From IMG/VR virus record IMGVR_UViG_3300042860_001172, positions 1 to 24,741 of that record: DNA of 24,741 nt. The stretch is one strand, 5' to 3'. This document shows, in pieces, positions 14,167 through 22,374 of this stretch; the stretch's first letter is position 1, and each line of letters starts with the position of its first letter. A program made the position numbers and the translations under genes. The DNA comes from a virus. The notes beneath the pieces are model-generated. The model was not told the DNA's origin. It was given only the letters and a program-made list of their open reading frames with translations, and searched no databases.

Positions 14167-14801
14167 GCCGCCCTCCGCTGCCGCCGCGATGGCATCGTCA
14201 GGGCCAGCGATGGGGCCATGCCGGAGTTCAGCCTGTTGATCACGGTAGACGGCTTGACACCTAGACGCCGGCACCATTCCGACATGTGCAGGACTTGGCC
14301 TTCGTGCTGGATCATGCGGTTGCTGCGCTTGTTGGCGCCCTGCTCTGCCGGTGTGGCCCACCTGCAGTTCTCTGGGCAGTAATCGCCGTTTGGGTCGATG
14401 CGGTCCAGTGAGCAACCCTCTGGCTTCTCTGCCATGTCTTCAGCAAAGTTCCGAACATCCATCCAGCGTTCGCAGACTTTTACTCCTCTGCCTCCGTACA
14501 GAGGAAAGTCCTTTGCTTCTGAATTGGTGCAGCGACGAATCATGCCCTGCCATACCTTCATGCCGGAGTAGCGGCTGAGGCCATGCGTCAGAAGCACCGG
14601 CGGCTTGCATTCGCGTTTTAGGCAGCCACAAGACTTCGTGCTGCCTGATTTGAGAACAGAGGTGAGCAAAGGCTTCACGACACCGCAATCGCACTGACAT
14701 TCCCAAGCAAGCTGCCGCCCGTAGATGCGCGTCTCGCTTTTGCCCAGCACGACAAGCCGCCCAAAACGCTGGCCTGTAAGGTCGATTGACTTGGCACCCA
14801 T
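14163..14801 (-). CDS. HNH endonuclease of the homing type, lodged between L and K
   Basis: ATG 14799-14801 has AGAGGAA about 11 bases upstream and gives 212 aa, [20 protein letters not shown]. Residues about 20-60 contain Cys pairs (CQCDCG, CGCLK) likely to hold zinc. The nuclease core follows ([41 protein letters not shown]) with Asp, Arg and Asn at the HNH positions. The C-terminus has a small helix-turn-helix-like DNA-binding part ([19 protein letters not shown]). In lambda-type phages L and K are adjacent, so this is an intruder. GC is about half in places (30 of 60 bases at 14461-14520), lower than L or K. It is likely a selfish free-standing endonuclease. Confidence 0.85.
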   Translation of the reverse strand: MGAKSIDLTGQRFGRLVVLGKSETRIYGRQLAWECQCDCGVVKPLLTSVLKSGSTKSCGCLKRECKPPVLLTHGLSRYSGMKVWQGMIRRCTNSEAKDFPLYGGRGVKVCERWMDVRNFAEDMAEKPEGCSLDRIDPNGDYCPENCRWATPAEQGANKRSNRMIQHEGQVLHMSEWCRRLGVKPSTVINRLNSGMAPSLALTMPSRRQRRAA

Positions 14802-14829
14802 GAAATAAAAAGTTCCTCTGCCGATCATC

Positions 14830-15552
14830 TTACGTGAAGAACGTACCCACACCCGGATAGCTTCCGAACGGCAGCTCGGCAGTGGTGCCGAATCGTGCCT
14901 TGCAGCTGCTCAGCCGCTTGCCGCACACGTCAGCCGCAAGGGTGGCCACGGATTGATCGTTCTCGTTGAAGTAGCTGGTGCCCACGTAGCCGCACTCGGC
15001 TGAGCGGTACTTCCACTGGCAGATGTTGCTGATGCACTGGCGCTTTGGAGCCCGCACGCCGGCGAGATCGAAGGAAGCCGCCAGCTCGAACTCCACCACG
15101 TCGCGCGTCTCGGTGGACTTGCGGTCCACGTAGTAGATCTCACGCGGGAACTCGGCCGTCGGGTCCGGCGTGCCGTAGGGGTTCACGCTGCCGGGGAAGT
15201 TCACCGCGTCGAGGTAGCGGGCCAACGTGCGGATGCGTGTCACCTTGGCGCCCGAGAGGCCGTCAGGCAGGCTCAGCAGCAGCGCTGTGATGGTGCCCAA
15301 CACGTTACTGCAGCGGATTTTCGGCCGCGGCAGCGTGCCCTTGCCCTCATAGGTGAAGCCATCAGCCTCAACCGGAAACCGCAGATAGTTGTTGCCAGCC
15401 CAGACCACTTCGCCGTTGGCGTTGAGGTTGACGCCGGCGTGGAAGCGGTAGGTGTCGTTCACGCCGTGCTGCAGCGTGTTCAGCTCCAGCACGAACAGCT
15501 CGATGACAGCGCTGGGCGCAATCGCCTGAAGATCTGAGACGGGAACTGCCAT
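14830..15552 (-). CDS. L: Minor tail tip protein L (Fe-S cluster family)
   Basis: This 240-aa protein is a gpL homologue. The N-domain (1-160) holds VIELFVLELNTLQHGVN and WAGNNYLRFPVEADGF. The C-domain holds the conserved cysteines C173, C178, C187, C210 and C217 (RQCISNICQWKYRSAECGY, CGKRLSSCKARFG), followed by LPFGSYPG. In lambda gpL the C-domain binds a [4Fe-4S] cluster at the tail tip, and the same cysteine pattern is visible here. It starts just after gene M and is followed by 28 bases before the HNH start. Confidence 0.92.
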   Translation of the reverse strand: MAVPVSDLQAIAPSAVIELFVLELNTLQHGVNDTYRFHAGVNLNANGEVVWAGNNYLRFPVEADGFTYEGKGTLPRPKIRCSNVLGTITALLLSLPDGLSGAKVTRIRTLARYLDAVNFPGSVNPYGTPDPTAEFPREIYYVDRKSTETRDVVEFELAASFDLAGVRAPKRQCISNICQWKYRSAECGYVGTSYFNENDQSVATLAADVCGKRLSSCKARFGTTAELPFGSYPGVGTFFT

Positions 15553-15554
15553 CG

Positions 15555-15890
15555 CTACGGCTCAAACACCTGGCGGAACTTGGCGCGGATCGTGTTGAAG
15601 TTGCAGGAGCGCAAGGTCACCTGCCAGCTCTCGCACACGTACTTCCCGGCGCTGCCACGGGGTGGCGTCCAGTCGAAAGATTCCACGCCGCCGCGGGCGT
15701 CCAAGAACGCGGTGATCAGATCGCGCTCAGAATCGGTGCGCTCGCTGAAGGTTAGGTCCCACTCTTTCGGGTTGGTGTTCAGGCCGAAGCGGATGCGCTG
15801 CTCATAGCCGTCGCCGGCCTGGAACTTGCGCACCCGAGGCTGGCTGCTCTCGGTGGCCTCGAACGAGGGTGTATAGGTGAAGGTCGCCAT
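15555..15890 (-). CDS. M: Minor tail protein M
   Basis: This 111-aa protein matches the phage minor tail family of lambda gpM: MATFTYTPSFEATESSQPRV, GDGYEQRIRFGLNTNPKEWD, FSERTDSERDLITAFLDARG and ESFDWTPP are typical blocks. gpM binds the end of the tape measure/tube to form the tail tip ring. The length is normal. It starts 3 bases after the tape-measure stop, and L starts within 3 bases of its own stop. Confidence 0.92.
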   Translation of the reverse strand: MATFTYTPSFEATESSQPRVRKFQAGDGYEQRIRFGLNTNPKEWDLTFSERTDSERDLITAFLDARGGVESFDWTPPRGSAGKYVCESWQVTLRSCNFNTIRAKFRQVFEP

Positions 15891-15893
15891 GGG

Positions 15894-18800
15894 TTACGCC
15901 GCCAGGAGGCCGCCAGGCCGCTTCTGCTTGACCAATTCTGCCTGCACCGCCTGCGAGATCGCACGGCCCAGCTGCTCGCCGCGGCCTGCGTCGCCCTGCA
16001 CCTGGCTGCCCGAAGCGTCCACGTTCACCACCACGTTGGTGCCACCGCCGCCGCCCTTCATCGCCACGGGGATCCGCCGGCCATCAGGCAGGGGCACGTA
16101 GGCCTCGGGCATCGAGCCCTCGCCGAACATGGCCAGCTGCGGGCTGTTGGCGATGCCGCCGCCGGCGTACTTGCGCAGGGGCAGCGGGCCGTCGCTGGTC
16201 ATGATGCCGCCGTCGGCGAAGCCGAACGCCGAGGTGATGCCCTTCACGATCGGCGCCACCACCATGGTCTGCGCGATCTGCCGTGCGATGTCCTTCAGCA
16301 CGCCAGCCGCAATGCTGCGCAGGCTGTCGCCCCAGTTGTCGGTGCCGTCGATCAGCAGGTCGATCGCGCTGCCGATGCCGTTGCCGATCGAGTTGGCGAT
16401 GCCTTGCACCAGCTGCTTCTTCTCCTCGTAGGCCAGCTTGAGGCGCTCGAGCGCCTGCTCCTCGGTGTTGAGGCCATCGAGGATGCCGGGCTGAGAAGCC
16501 AGTCGGCCCTGCGTGGCCTTCAGGATGGCCTCGAGATTCGCACGCTGCTCGGCAGTGATGTCCTTGCTTTGCAGGTCCAGCACCAGCTGCTGCTGCAGCG
16601 CCTGCAGGCTGGCTGTTTCGGCCGTTGCGGCCCGCTCACGCTCTACGGTCTGCCGGGCCAGCTCAGGGCTCAGCCCACTGCGCTGCAGCTCCAGCAGCCG
16701 CTCGAAATCTTCCCGCTGCTCACGCACCGACTTGCGCTGTTGATCCAGCTGGCTGGTGATGGTGCCGAGCTCGGCCTGGCGGCTGTTGACCAGCTCACCG
16801 GCAGCCGCGGCCAGGCTGGCCGAGCGATTGGCGCCAGATGCTGCATCGAGCCGCCTGCCTGCCGCATCGATGCCGCTCATGCTGACGCCAGAAGCCGCTG
16901 CAGCAGCCGCACCGGGCCGGCCGATCAGCTGCCGTGCGCTGCCCACCGGACGGGCCGCAGAGCCGCCCTGCAGGTGCAGGAGCCGCATCCGGCCCTCGGG
17001 GGTGTCGATCTCCACCGCGTAGCCGCCGGCGCCGGTGAAGCCCAGATCACGCAGCAGGCTCGCGCCGCCCTTGAGGCTGACGCCGCTGCCGCTGGGCGTG
17101 CCGAAGTCGATGCCGGCATGGAAGTTGCGGCCGAACAGGCTGCGCGGGCCGTAGCCGCTGGTGACGCCAAAGCTAGAGGGGCTGCGGCCGTTCACGCTCA
17201 GGTAGCGATCGGCATCAGCAGCCGTGATCCGCCGGCCATCAGCCCAGCGCGCGTCAAGGTGCGGGCCGGTGCTCTGTCCCGTGCTGCCGGTGCGGGCGAT
17301 GATGCCGCCCGGTGCCATCGGAACGCCCATGGCACCAGCAGCGCCGCGCGCACCTTCGCGCATCTTGGCCGCCATCTTCTCGGCGCCGTCCACCAAGATG
17401 TCCCGGATCCCGCGCGCCACGTTCAGCTTGTAATCCTCGATCGTGCGCTCCAGCTGCACCTTCCGATCGGTGGCGCTTTGCTCGATCTGGATCTTCTGCT
17501 CGGTGAAGCGGCGGGTGGCTTCGTTCAGCCGCGCCTGCGTCTCCAGCGCATCGGTGCCAAGCCCAGCGCCGCGCAGCCGCTGCCGTTCGCGTTCAAACGC
17601 CGCATCCTGCTCCTGCGCCGCAATCCGCCGGCGGGTTTCGGCGGTGTCGCGCTCCAACTGCAGGCGCTGGTCGCCTAGGTCACGCTCAAGGTCGGCCGCG
17701 CGGCGGATCGACTGCTCGCGGAAGTCCGCCAGCCGCTTCTCCATGTCTTCGCGGATCTTCAGCTGATCGGCCAGGTTCTTCTTGGCCTTCTCCATCGCTG
17801 ACCGCTCTGCGGCAGATGCGCGCTCGCGGGCCGCCCGTTCCTGCGCCTCCCGCTGGCTGGCGCTGACCTGATCCGCCGGCCGCGTCTGCTGCTGCAGCAG
17901 CTCCTGGAAGATCTCCTGCTCGCGCTTCAGCAGGAACTGGTTTTTCGAGCCCTGCTGGAAGAAGGAGAACACCCCGAACTTGTCGTTGGTCTCGCGCGCC
18001 GCCTGTTGGTTGGCCTGCACCCGCAGCTGCGCACGCCGGCCTGCTTCGCCGTTGCCGGTGATACCGCCGAGCACGTCGCTGGCTTCCTTCAGTGCCCCGG
18101 TGAAGTTGCGCAGCAGGCTGATCGCCGTAGGCCCGAAGATCCGCGCCAGCTCGATGCCGAGCTCCTGCGTGGCAACCTGGAAATCCTTGATCGCCTGCTG
18201 GCCGGTCTGGAACTGTTCGTTGAGCTTGCCCAGCTGGGTGTCGTTGAGCTTGCCCAGCGCGCGCAGCACCACGTCGGTGGTGACCTTGCCCTCGGCAGCC
18301 AGATCTTTCAGCTCGCCGATCGTGACGCCGAGCTCTTTCGCGATCGCCTGCGCTGCCAGCGGCGCCTGCTCGCGGATCGCGCGCAGCTCTTCACCCTGCA
18401 GCACGCCGGAGGCCAGGCCCTGCTTCAGCTGGATCAGCGCGTTGCTGGTCTCCTGCGCCGTGGCGCCGCTGTTGCGGGCCGCAGCAGAGAAACCGATGAA
18501 GGCCTTCTCAAGCTCGGCCAGCGTGATGCCAGTGGGGCGCAGCGAGGCGTAGAGGCTGGCGAAGCTCTGCTCCGCTTCGGTGTTGCTCAGCCGCAGCGTC
18601 TTGGCAATGCGGTCGGTGGCTGCCAGCGCCGCGTTGTATTCGCCAAACTCATTGGCGAGCGCGCGCAGGCGCACCCGCGAGCTTTCTGCGTCCAGACCCA
18701 CCTGCCCGATGCCCTGCACGCCGCGCCTGGCCAGATCAGCGCCCTGCACCGCCAAAGCGCCCGCGACGCCACCTGCAGCGCCCGCCAGCAAGGCCCCGCC

Positions 18801-19136
18801 GCGTGATAGGCCGCCCGATGACGATGCAGTGCTCTGGAAGCGCTGCAGCCGCCGCTCAGCGGCCTCGATGTCATTGGTCAGCAGCTTGAACTTCCGGCTG
18901 CCAAACTCAGCGTTATCGCGCAGCGCCTTCAGCGCGCCGACAGTCCGCTGCAGACCCGCGACGGTGTTGTTCGAGGCGCTGCCGAGCGCCTTGGTGGCGG
19001 TGTAGAGCTGATCAAGCGATCGCTTGCTGACGTTGCTCTGCTGGCTCAGCCCTTGCAGGTTGCGCTTCAGCTGGTCGAGCCCCGTGCCCTCCAGCTTTGC
19101 GGTGAACTTGATCGCCGTGTCGAGGGTCATCGCCAT
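15894..19136 (-). CDS. H: Tape measure protein with a LytM-like segment
   Basis: This 1080-aa protein sets tail length. Residues 1-105 are helical (LDQLKRNLQGLSQQ). A small Gly/Ala hydrophobic patch lies at 115-135. Residues 150-300 match the tape-measure N-domain family (SGVLQGEELRAIREQAPLAA, LGVTIGELKDLAAEGKVTTD). Long charged coiled coils cover 400-600 and 780-960. A LytM/M23-like segment at about 606-735 is described as a finding. The C-terminus (FADGGIMTSDG, FGEGSMPEAYVPLPDGRR) is the usual end. By the rough 1.5 angstrom per residue rule the tail would be about 160 nm; this is an estimate only. Confidence 0.93.
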   Translation of the reverse strand: MAMTLDTAIKFTAKLEGTGLDQLKRNLQGLSQQSNVSKRSLDQLYTATKALGSASNNTVAGLQRTVGALKALRDNAEFGSRKFKLLTNDIEAAERRLQRFQSTASSSGGLSRGGALLAGAAGGVAGALAVQGADLARRGVQGIGQVGLDAESSRVRLRALANEFGEYNAALAATDRIAKTLRLSNTEAEQSFASLYASLRPTGITLAELEKAFIGFSAAARNSGATAQETSNALIQLKQGLASGVLQGEELRAIREQAPLAAQAIAKELGVTIGELKDLAAEGKVTTDVVLRALGKLNDTQLGKLNEQFQTGQQAIKDFQVATQELGIELARIFGPTAISLLRNFTGALKEASDVLGGITGNGEAGRRAQLRVQANQQAARETNDKFGVFSFFQQGSKNQFLLKREQEIFQELLQQQTRPADQVSASQREAQERAARERASAAERSAMEKAKKNLADQLKIREDMEKRLADFREQSIRRAADLERDLGDQRLQLERDTAETRRRIAAQEQDAAFERERQRLRGAGLGTDALETQARLNEATRRFTEQKIQIEQSATDRKVQLERTIEDYKLNVARGIRDILVDGAEKMAAKMREGARGAAGAMGVPMAPGGIIARTGSTGQSTGPHLDARWADGRRITAADADRYLSVNGRSPSSFGVTSGYGPRSLFGRNFHAGIDFGTPSGSGVSLKGGASLLRDLGFTGAGGYAVEIDTPEGRMRLLHLQGGSAARPVGSARQLIGRPGAAAAAASGVSMSGIDAAGRRLDAASGANRSASLAAAAGELVNSRQAELGTITSQLDQQRKSVREQREDFERLLELQRSGLSPELARQTVERERAATAETASLQALQQQLVLDLQSKDITAEQRANLEAILKATQGRLASQPGILDGLNTEEQALERLKLAYEEKKQLVQGIANSIGNGIGSAIDLLIDGTDNWGDSLRSIAAGVLKDIARQIAQTMVVAPIVKGITSAFGFADGGIMTSDGPLPLRKYAGGGIANSPQLAMFGEGSMPEAYVPLPDGRRIPVAMKGGGGGTNVVVNVDASGSQVQGDAGRGEQLGRAISQAVQAELVKQKRPGGLLAA

Positions 19137-19139
19137 GGC

Positions 19140-19804
19140 TCAGCCCTCCCGGTTCATCGCTGCCAGCGCCGCGCCTTCCATCACCTGCAGATCCTCCAGG
19201 AGCGCGCGCTGGTCTTGCACTGAGTACATCTTAAAGAGCCAGGCCAGCACCGAGTAATCGAGGCCGATGGCCCCGCCAGCACTGGTGCGCCATTGCGTCT
19301 GCACCCGGCACCACATGTCGATCGCGTCCCAGTTCTCCGGCCACACCTCGAACTCATCCCGCTCCGGCTCCTCGATGATCACGCCGAACGCGGCCGCGTC
19401 ATCGTCCAGCTGCTTGCCGCTGTCTTTCCCGCCGCCGGCCCAATGCTCGGCGGCGGCTATCAGTTTTTTCTCTTGCCCTTGCTGAGGCTGTCGAGCCAGC
19501 TGCTGACGACGGCCGCGGCCACCAGCGGCACGTTCAGCAGGTCGGCCTTGGCCTTCTCGCTGTAGGGCACCTCGCCGCCCTTGCCGTCCTGGATGCCGGA
19601 CCAGCCGACCAGCACCTGATCGCAGAGCTCATCGTCGGTCAGGTCGCCCGACTGGATCTGATCCCAGATCTCGCGGATCCGCGCCTGTGGCAGCCGCTTG
19701 AACTCGGCGTCGAAGGTCTGTTTGTCGAACCGGCCACCGTCGATGGGGAACTCGACGGTGACCGGCCAGGTGTACGACTCGCTCTGAGACAGAACGAATG
19801 CCAT
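19140..19804 (-). CDS. GT fusion tail assembly chaperone made by -1 frameshift
   Basis: The downstream frame (19140-19463, DUF1799-type) has no ATG or ribosome site. It continues gene G if ribosomes slip back one base on A-AAA-AAC at 19463-19469. The fusion is about 221 aa: all of G plus 107 residues beginning LIAAAEHWAGGG and including FEVWPENWDAIDMWCRVQTQ and TSAGGAIGLDYSVLAWLFKM. In lambda the same trick makes gpGT, which coats the tape measure and recruits tube protein, and neither G nor GT stays in the virion. The frame arithmetic fits -1 exactly. Confidence 0.9.
19429..19469 (-). promoter_or_regulatory. Programmed -1 ribosomal frameshift signal
   Basis: On the minus strand the slippery heptamer A-AAA-AAC (19469 to 19463) is in the reading frame of G. 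It is followed by a 6-base spacer (TGATAG, 19462-19457) that contains the G stop. A perfect 9-bp stem comes next: CCGCCGCCG (19456-19448) pairs with CGGCGGCGG (19437-19429) around a 10-base loop. Heptamer, spacer length and GC-only stem all match known stimulated -1 signals. Confidence 0.92.
19460..19804 (-). CDS. G: Tail assembly chaperone G
   Basis: This 114-aa product begins MAFVLSQSESYTWPVTVEFP, preceded by a strong AGGAG site. It is acidic with a basic end (SLSKGKRKN), and its TGA at 19460-19462 follows the slippery sequence directly. Position between the tail tube and the tape measure, length, and the built-in frameshift identify it as the lambda gpG equivalent. It contains VEFPIDGGRFDKQTFDAEFK, typical of this chaperone family. 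Confidence 0.88.
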   Translation of the reverse strand: MAFVLSQSESYTWPVTVEFPIDGGRFDKQTFDAEFKRLPQARIREIWDQIQSGDLTDDELCDQVLVGWSGIQDGKGGEVPYSEKAKADLLNVPLVAAAVVSSWLDSLSKGKRKN

Positions 19805-19816
19805 GCAGGGCTCCTA

Positions 19817-20749
19817 TCAGGTGAAGGCCAGGCTGAACTCGTTGTTGCCGGCCGTGGTGGGCAGCGAAACGTAGGGGATGCTGAGCATCTGAACGCCGTC
19901 GCTTTCCGAATAGGTCGGCTGAGTCACGTCAGACTGGGGCGAGCTGAAGGTTACTCGGTTGCCGGCAGTCGTGCCATGCAGGAACGTCAGGTTGCCGGTG
20001 GTGCTACCAAGAGCATCCGTGAAGTAGTTCTTGGTGGCCAAGGTCACCGCCTCAATCATCACAGTGCCGGCAGGCTTGCGATCAGTCACAAGAACCTCCT
20101 TGGTGCAACCAATCAGCTCGCGATACACGATGTCATTCGCCAGGTTGAAGTCCACCGACATGAGGCAGCCGGAGTAGCTCATGAAGGAGAACGCCGATGT
20201 GTTACCGTCGCGGAAGATCAGCGGAGTGGCCTGCGCCGCATAAGTCACAGCCGGCTGTGCTGTATCCGTCGGGTTGTTGTAGATGCCGGTCATCTCAAAC
20301 TGCAGCGTCGGGATTTGACCGAGCTGGCAGTTCATCGTGAAGGTGCCACGGCAGCCAGTCAGAACATGCTGCACACCGTCCACGTTGTAGAGGATGGTGC
20401 AGCTGCTGAAGGCGCTGCTCACCGGCGCGTAGGTCACCGAAGTCGATGCCACGGTGGTCGCGGCAGTGCCACAGGCCAGCAGCAGCGGACCGAAGCGGGG
20501 CGCCGTGCCAGCAGTGCCGGAGCCGGCCATTTCCACCTCGCAGGAGATGCGCACGCGAGGGTTGGCAAGCAGCGCGTCGCTGTTGCCGTAGTAAGGGCGG
20601 ATCAGGTCGCGGGTCACCACATCCGACTCAAGCGGAGTGATTTCGAGGTTGCGAACCAGAACCGCGTCGGTGCCAGCAGGGGTGCTGTTGGTGCCGTAGG
20701 TGGCTTCAGTTTTCGCCAGGATCAGGCGTTTGCGGCTCAGGAGCGGCAT
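19817..20749 (-). CDS. Major tail tube protein
   Basis: This 310-aa protein begins MPLLSRKRLILAKTEATYGT and matches the phage tail tube family (PAGTDAVLVRNLEITPLESD, RDLIRPYYGNSDALLANPRV). Beta-rich Thr/Ser sequence follows to the end. It is the equivalent of lambda gpV: hexamer rings that stack around the tape measure. A GAGG-type site precedes ATG 20747-20749. It lies just before the G/GT genes, as expected. Its end CACCTGATAGGAG (double stop plus ribosome site) recurs after the capsid gene. Confidence 0.88.
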   Translation of the reverse strand: MPLLSRKRLILAKTEATYGTNSTPAGTDAVLVRNLEITPLESDVVTRDLIRPYYGNSDALLANPRVRISCEVEMAGSGTAGTAPRFGPLLLACGTAATTVASTSVTYAPVSSAFSSCTILYNVDGVQHVLTGCRGTFTMNCQLGQIPTLQFEMTGIYNNPTDTAQPAVTYAAQATPLIFRDGNTSAFSFMSYSGCLMSVDFNLANDIVYRELIGCTKEVLVTDRKPAGTVMIEAVTLATKNYFTDALGSTTGNLTFLHGTTAGNRVTFSSPQSDVTQPTYSESDGVQMLSIPYVSLPTTAGNNEFSLAFT

Positions 20750-20879
20750 TGCTCTCTACCTCGTCAGGTTGGGAGGGTTGGGCCGGCTCCGTCCGCTCGA
20801 TGAGCTTCCGCTTGCCGGTTTTGGGGTCCAGCAGGTATTCGCCGCCTTGTCCCCAGTATTCGTCCACCATCGTAGCCAT
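20706..20879 (-). CDS. Small hypothetical protein between tail terminator and tube (57 aa)
   Basis: ATG 20877-20879 starts 2 bases after the tail-terminator stop and gives MATMVDEYWGQGGEYLLDPK, then TGKRKLIERTE and a Pro/Glu-rich tail. The last 44 bases overlap the tube gene in another frame. The compact YWGQGGEYLLDP-TGKR motif looks conserved rather than random. The longer frame to 20933 is not needed. It may be an assembly accessory factor; role unknown. Confidence 0.6.
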   Translation of the reverse strand: MATMVDEYWGQGGEYLLDPKTGKRKLIERTEPAQPSQPDEVESNAAPEPQTPDPGEN

Positions 20880-20881
20880 GA

Positions 20882-21307
20882 TCAGCTCGCGAGATTTGTG
20901 ACAGAGGTCCGATACAGCACACGATAGTCGCACTGGATCTCACCGGCTGCGCCATCAGCCTCGGTGAAGACGAAGGTGACATTCGTGGGTTGAACGTCGA
21001 TCGCGTAGCCGCCCAGCGTCAGGTCGGCCATCAGCTTGCTGTGCAGGCTTTCGATGATCGGGTCGGCCTGCTGGTCCGGGATGGCCCCGCGCACGATCAC
21101 ACTGACCCGCACCGTCATCGACCAGTCGAGCGTTGGCAGGCTGGTGTTCTGCTGCGCCGTGTCGCTGATCGGCTCCACCACGATCGCCGGGCTCTCCTCA
21201 CGCGCGATTGGTTCCACCCGCGTGCGGTAGATCCGCGTGCCGACGCCCGTGGTGTCGGTAAGCGCCGTGCGGACGGCAGCCAGGATGGTCTCGCGGCGGG
21301 TTGTCAT
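20882..21307 (-). CDS. Tail terminator-like protein (gpU/minor tail family)
   Basis: This 141-aa protein begins MTTRRETILAAVRTALTDTT and continues VGTRIYRTRVEPIAREESPA, then an alpha/beta region (LDWSMTVRVSVIVRG, ESLHSKLMADLTLGGYAIDV). This layout is that of phage tail terminators, rings that stop tube growth and join the tail to the head. Position immediately upstream of the tube gene supports the call. The family is loosely conserved, so gpZ-like or head-tail roles remain possible. It starts in TGATG overlap with the fibre-like gene. Confidence 0.72.
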   Translation of the reverse strand: MTTRRETILAAVRTALTDTTGVGTRIYRTRVEPIAREESPAIVVEPISDTAQQNTSLPTLDWSMTVRVSVIVRGAIPDQQADPIIESLHSKLMADLTLGGYAIDVQPTNVTFVFTEADGAAGEIQCDYRVLYRTSVTNLAS

Positions 21308-22374
21308 CAGTAGTCGGTCTCCAGGTAGCAGCTCATCAGGGCGATGCCGATGACGCTGCTGGTGCCGCCGACGCTCATCCAGCCACGCTGGGTCAGGAGC
21401 GTGGTGGTGGTTGGCATGTTGGTGTTGATCGTGCCAGAAGCCGTGGCTCCGGTGCCGAGATCGGTCACGGTGTAGCTCACCGATTGCGTACTGCCGGGGG
21501 GTGAGAACATCACCAGCTCATAAGCCTTGGTGCGGTCTGTTGTTGGCACGGGGAAGCTGGCGCCGAGGTTGACCTTGGTGATTGCAGCAGTGCCCCGGTG
21601 CATGATCTGGATGTTGGCGTCTGCCGCGTCCCAGCCCATGCCGACGATGTTGGTGATCGTGCTCGGCTCAACGTCGGTCGGCGCGGCAGTAGTGTTGGCC
21701 ATGCCGACAAAGGCACGGTTCGTGGTTGTTGCCACGCCGGTGGCTGGCCCCCAGCGGCAGACGTAAAAGAAGCCGCCTTCGTTCGCAGCAGCGCCGCCAA
21801 CAGTCCAGCCCAGGTTGGGGTAGCGCCAGCCGGCAACCGCTGTAGTGGCTGCGGTGGTGACGAGATACTCAAGGCGCTGCGTTCGCGTCTGCCTGTTGGT
21901 GGTGGCGATGTTGGCGGATGTTGCGGTGCCTGTTGCAGTGAGCGTGGCGGTGCCGATGACGACAGGAGCGTTCGATCCAGAGGCGCCCTGCCAGATGCTC
22001 ACGCGGTTCTGAGCAAATGTCGGCTGCAGTGCAGCAGCGGCCGATGTGGAGCTGTTCTTGAAGCTCGGCATGGAGCGGCCGCCGATTGACAGCGCCGCGA
22101 GCTTGCTGCCTGCTCCCGGTGCGGTCGCTGCAGCGTTGTCCGCAAGAACCAGATCGCCCTCGTGGATCGTGACATCACCAGCGCCAGCCAGAGCGCCGGC
22201 GTTGTTGAACTGCACCTGACCCGTGCTGCCGCCCGCGCCAGCAGCTGGAGCGGATGCCCAGGTCGGGATTGCGCCAGCGCCGGCTGATTGCAGCACCTGG
22301 CCGGATGTGCCAGCAGAACCGCTTAGCTCAAGCGGGCCACGGAAGTTCGCGCCTGTGAGGAGGTTGACGGTCAT
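21307..22374 (-). CDS. Fibre-like structural protein (355 aa)
   Basis: The protein begins MTVNLLTGANFRGPLELSGS, then low-complexity fibre segments (GSAGTSGQVLQSAGAGAIPT and GSTGQVQFNNAGALAGAGDV) typical of phage fibre stalks. A large Thr/Ala/Gly-rich beta domain (about 125-355) may be a binding head. It is one of three fibre-type proteins placed between the capsid and the tail terminator, where lambda has Z. It is therefore a candidate neck, head or side fibre. No enzymatic motif is seen. It joins both neighbours by TGATG overlaps. Confidence 0.65.
   Translation of the reverse strand: MTVNLLTGANFRGPLELSGSAGTSGQVLQSAGAGAIPTWASAPAAGAGGSTGQVQFNNAGALAGAGDVTIHEGDLVLADNAAATAPGAGSKLAALSIGGRSMPSFKNSSTSAAAALQPTFAQNRVSIWQGASGSNAPVVIGTATLTATGTATSANIATTNRQTRTQRLEYLVTTAATTAVAGWRYPNLGWTVGGAAANEGGFFYVCRWGPATGVATTTNRAFVGMANTTAAPTDVEPSTITNIVGMGWDAADANIQIMHRGTAAITKVNLGASFPVPTTDRTKAYELVMFSPPGSTQSVSYTVTDLGTGATASGTINTNMPTTTTLLTQRGWMSVGGTSSVIGIALMSCYLETDY

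Noticed and set aside
13471-14382. A plus-strand frame of 303 codons opposite K and the HNH gene
   Set aside because: It spans two unrelated real genes on the other strand and has no recognisable domain.
16404-17678. A 424-codon plus-strand open frame opposite the tape measure gene
   Set aside because: Antisense shadow; low-complexity Leu/Ala/Gln sequence, no ribosome site, and the tape measure motifs are intact on the other strand.
19140-19382. A separate gene starting at GTG 19382
   Set aside because: No ribosome site, and the frame is open upstream to the slippery site, which fits a frameshift extension of G.
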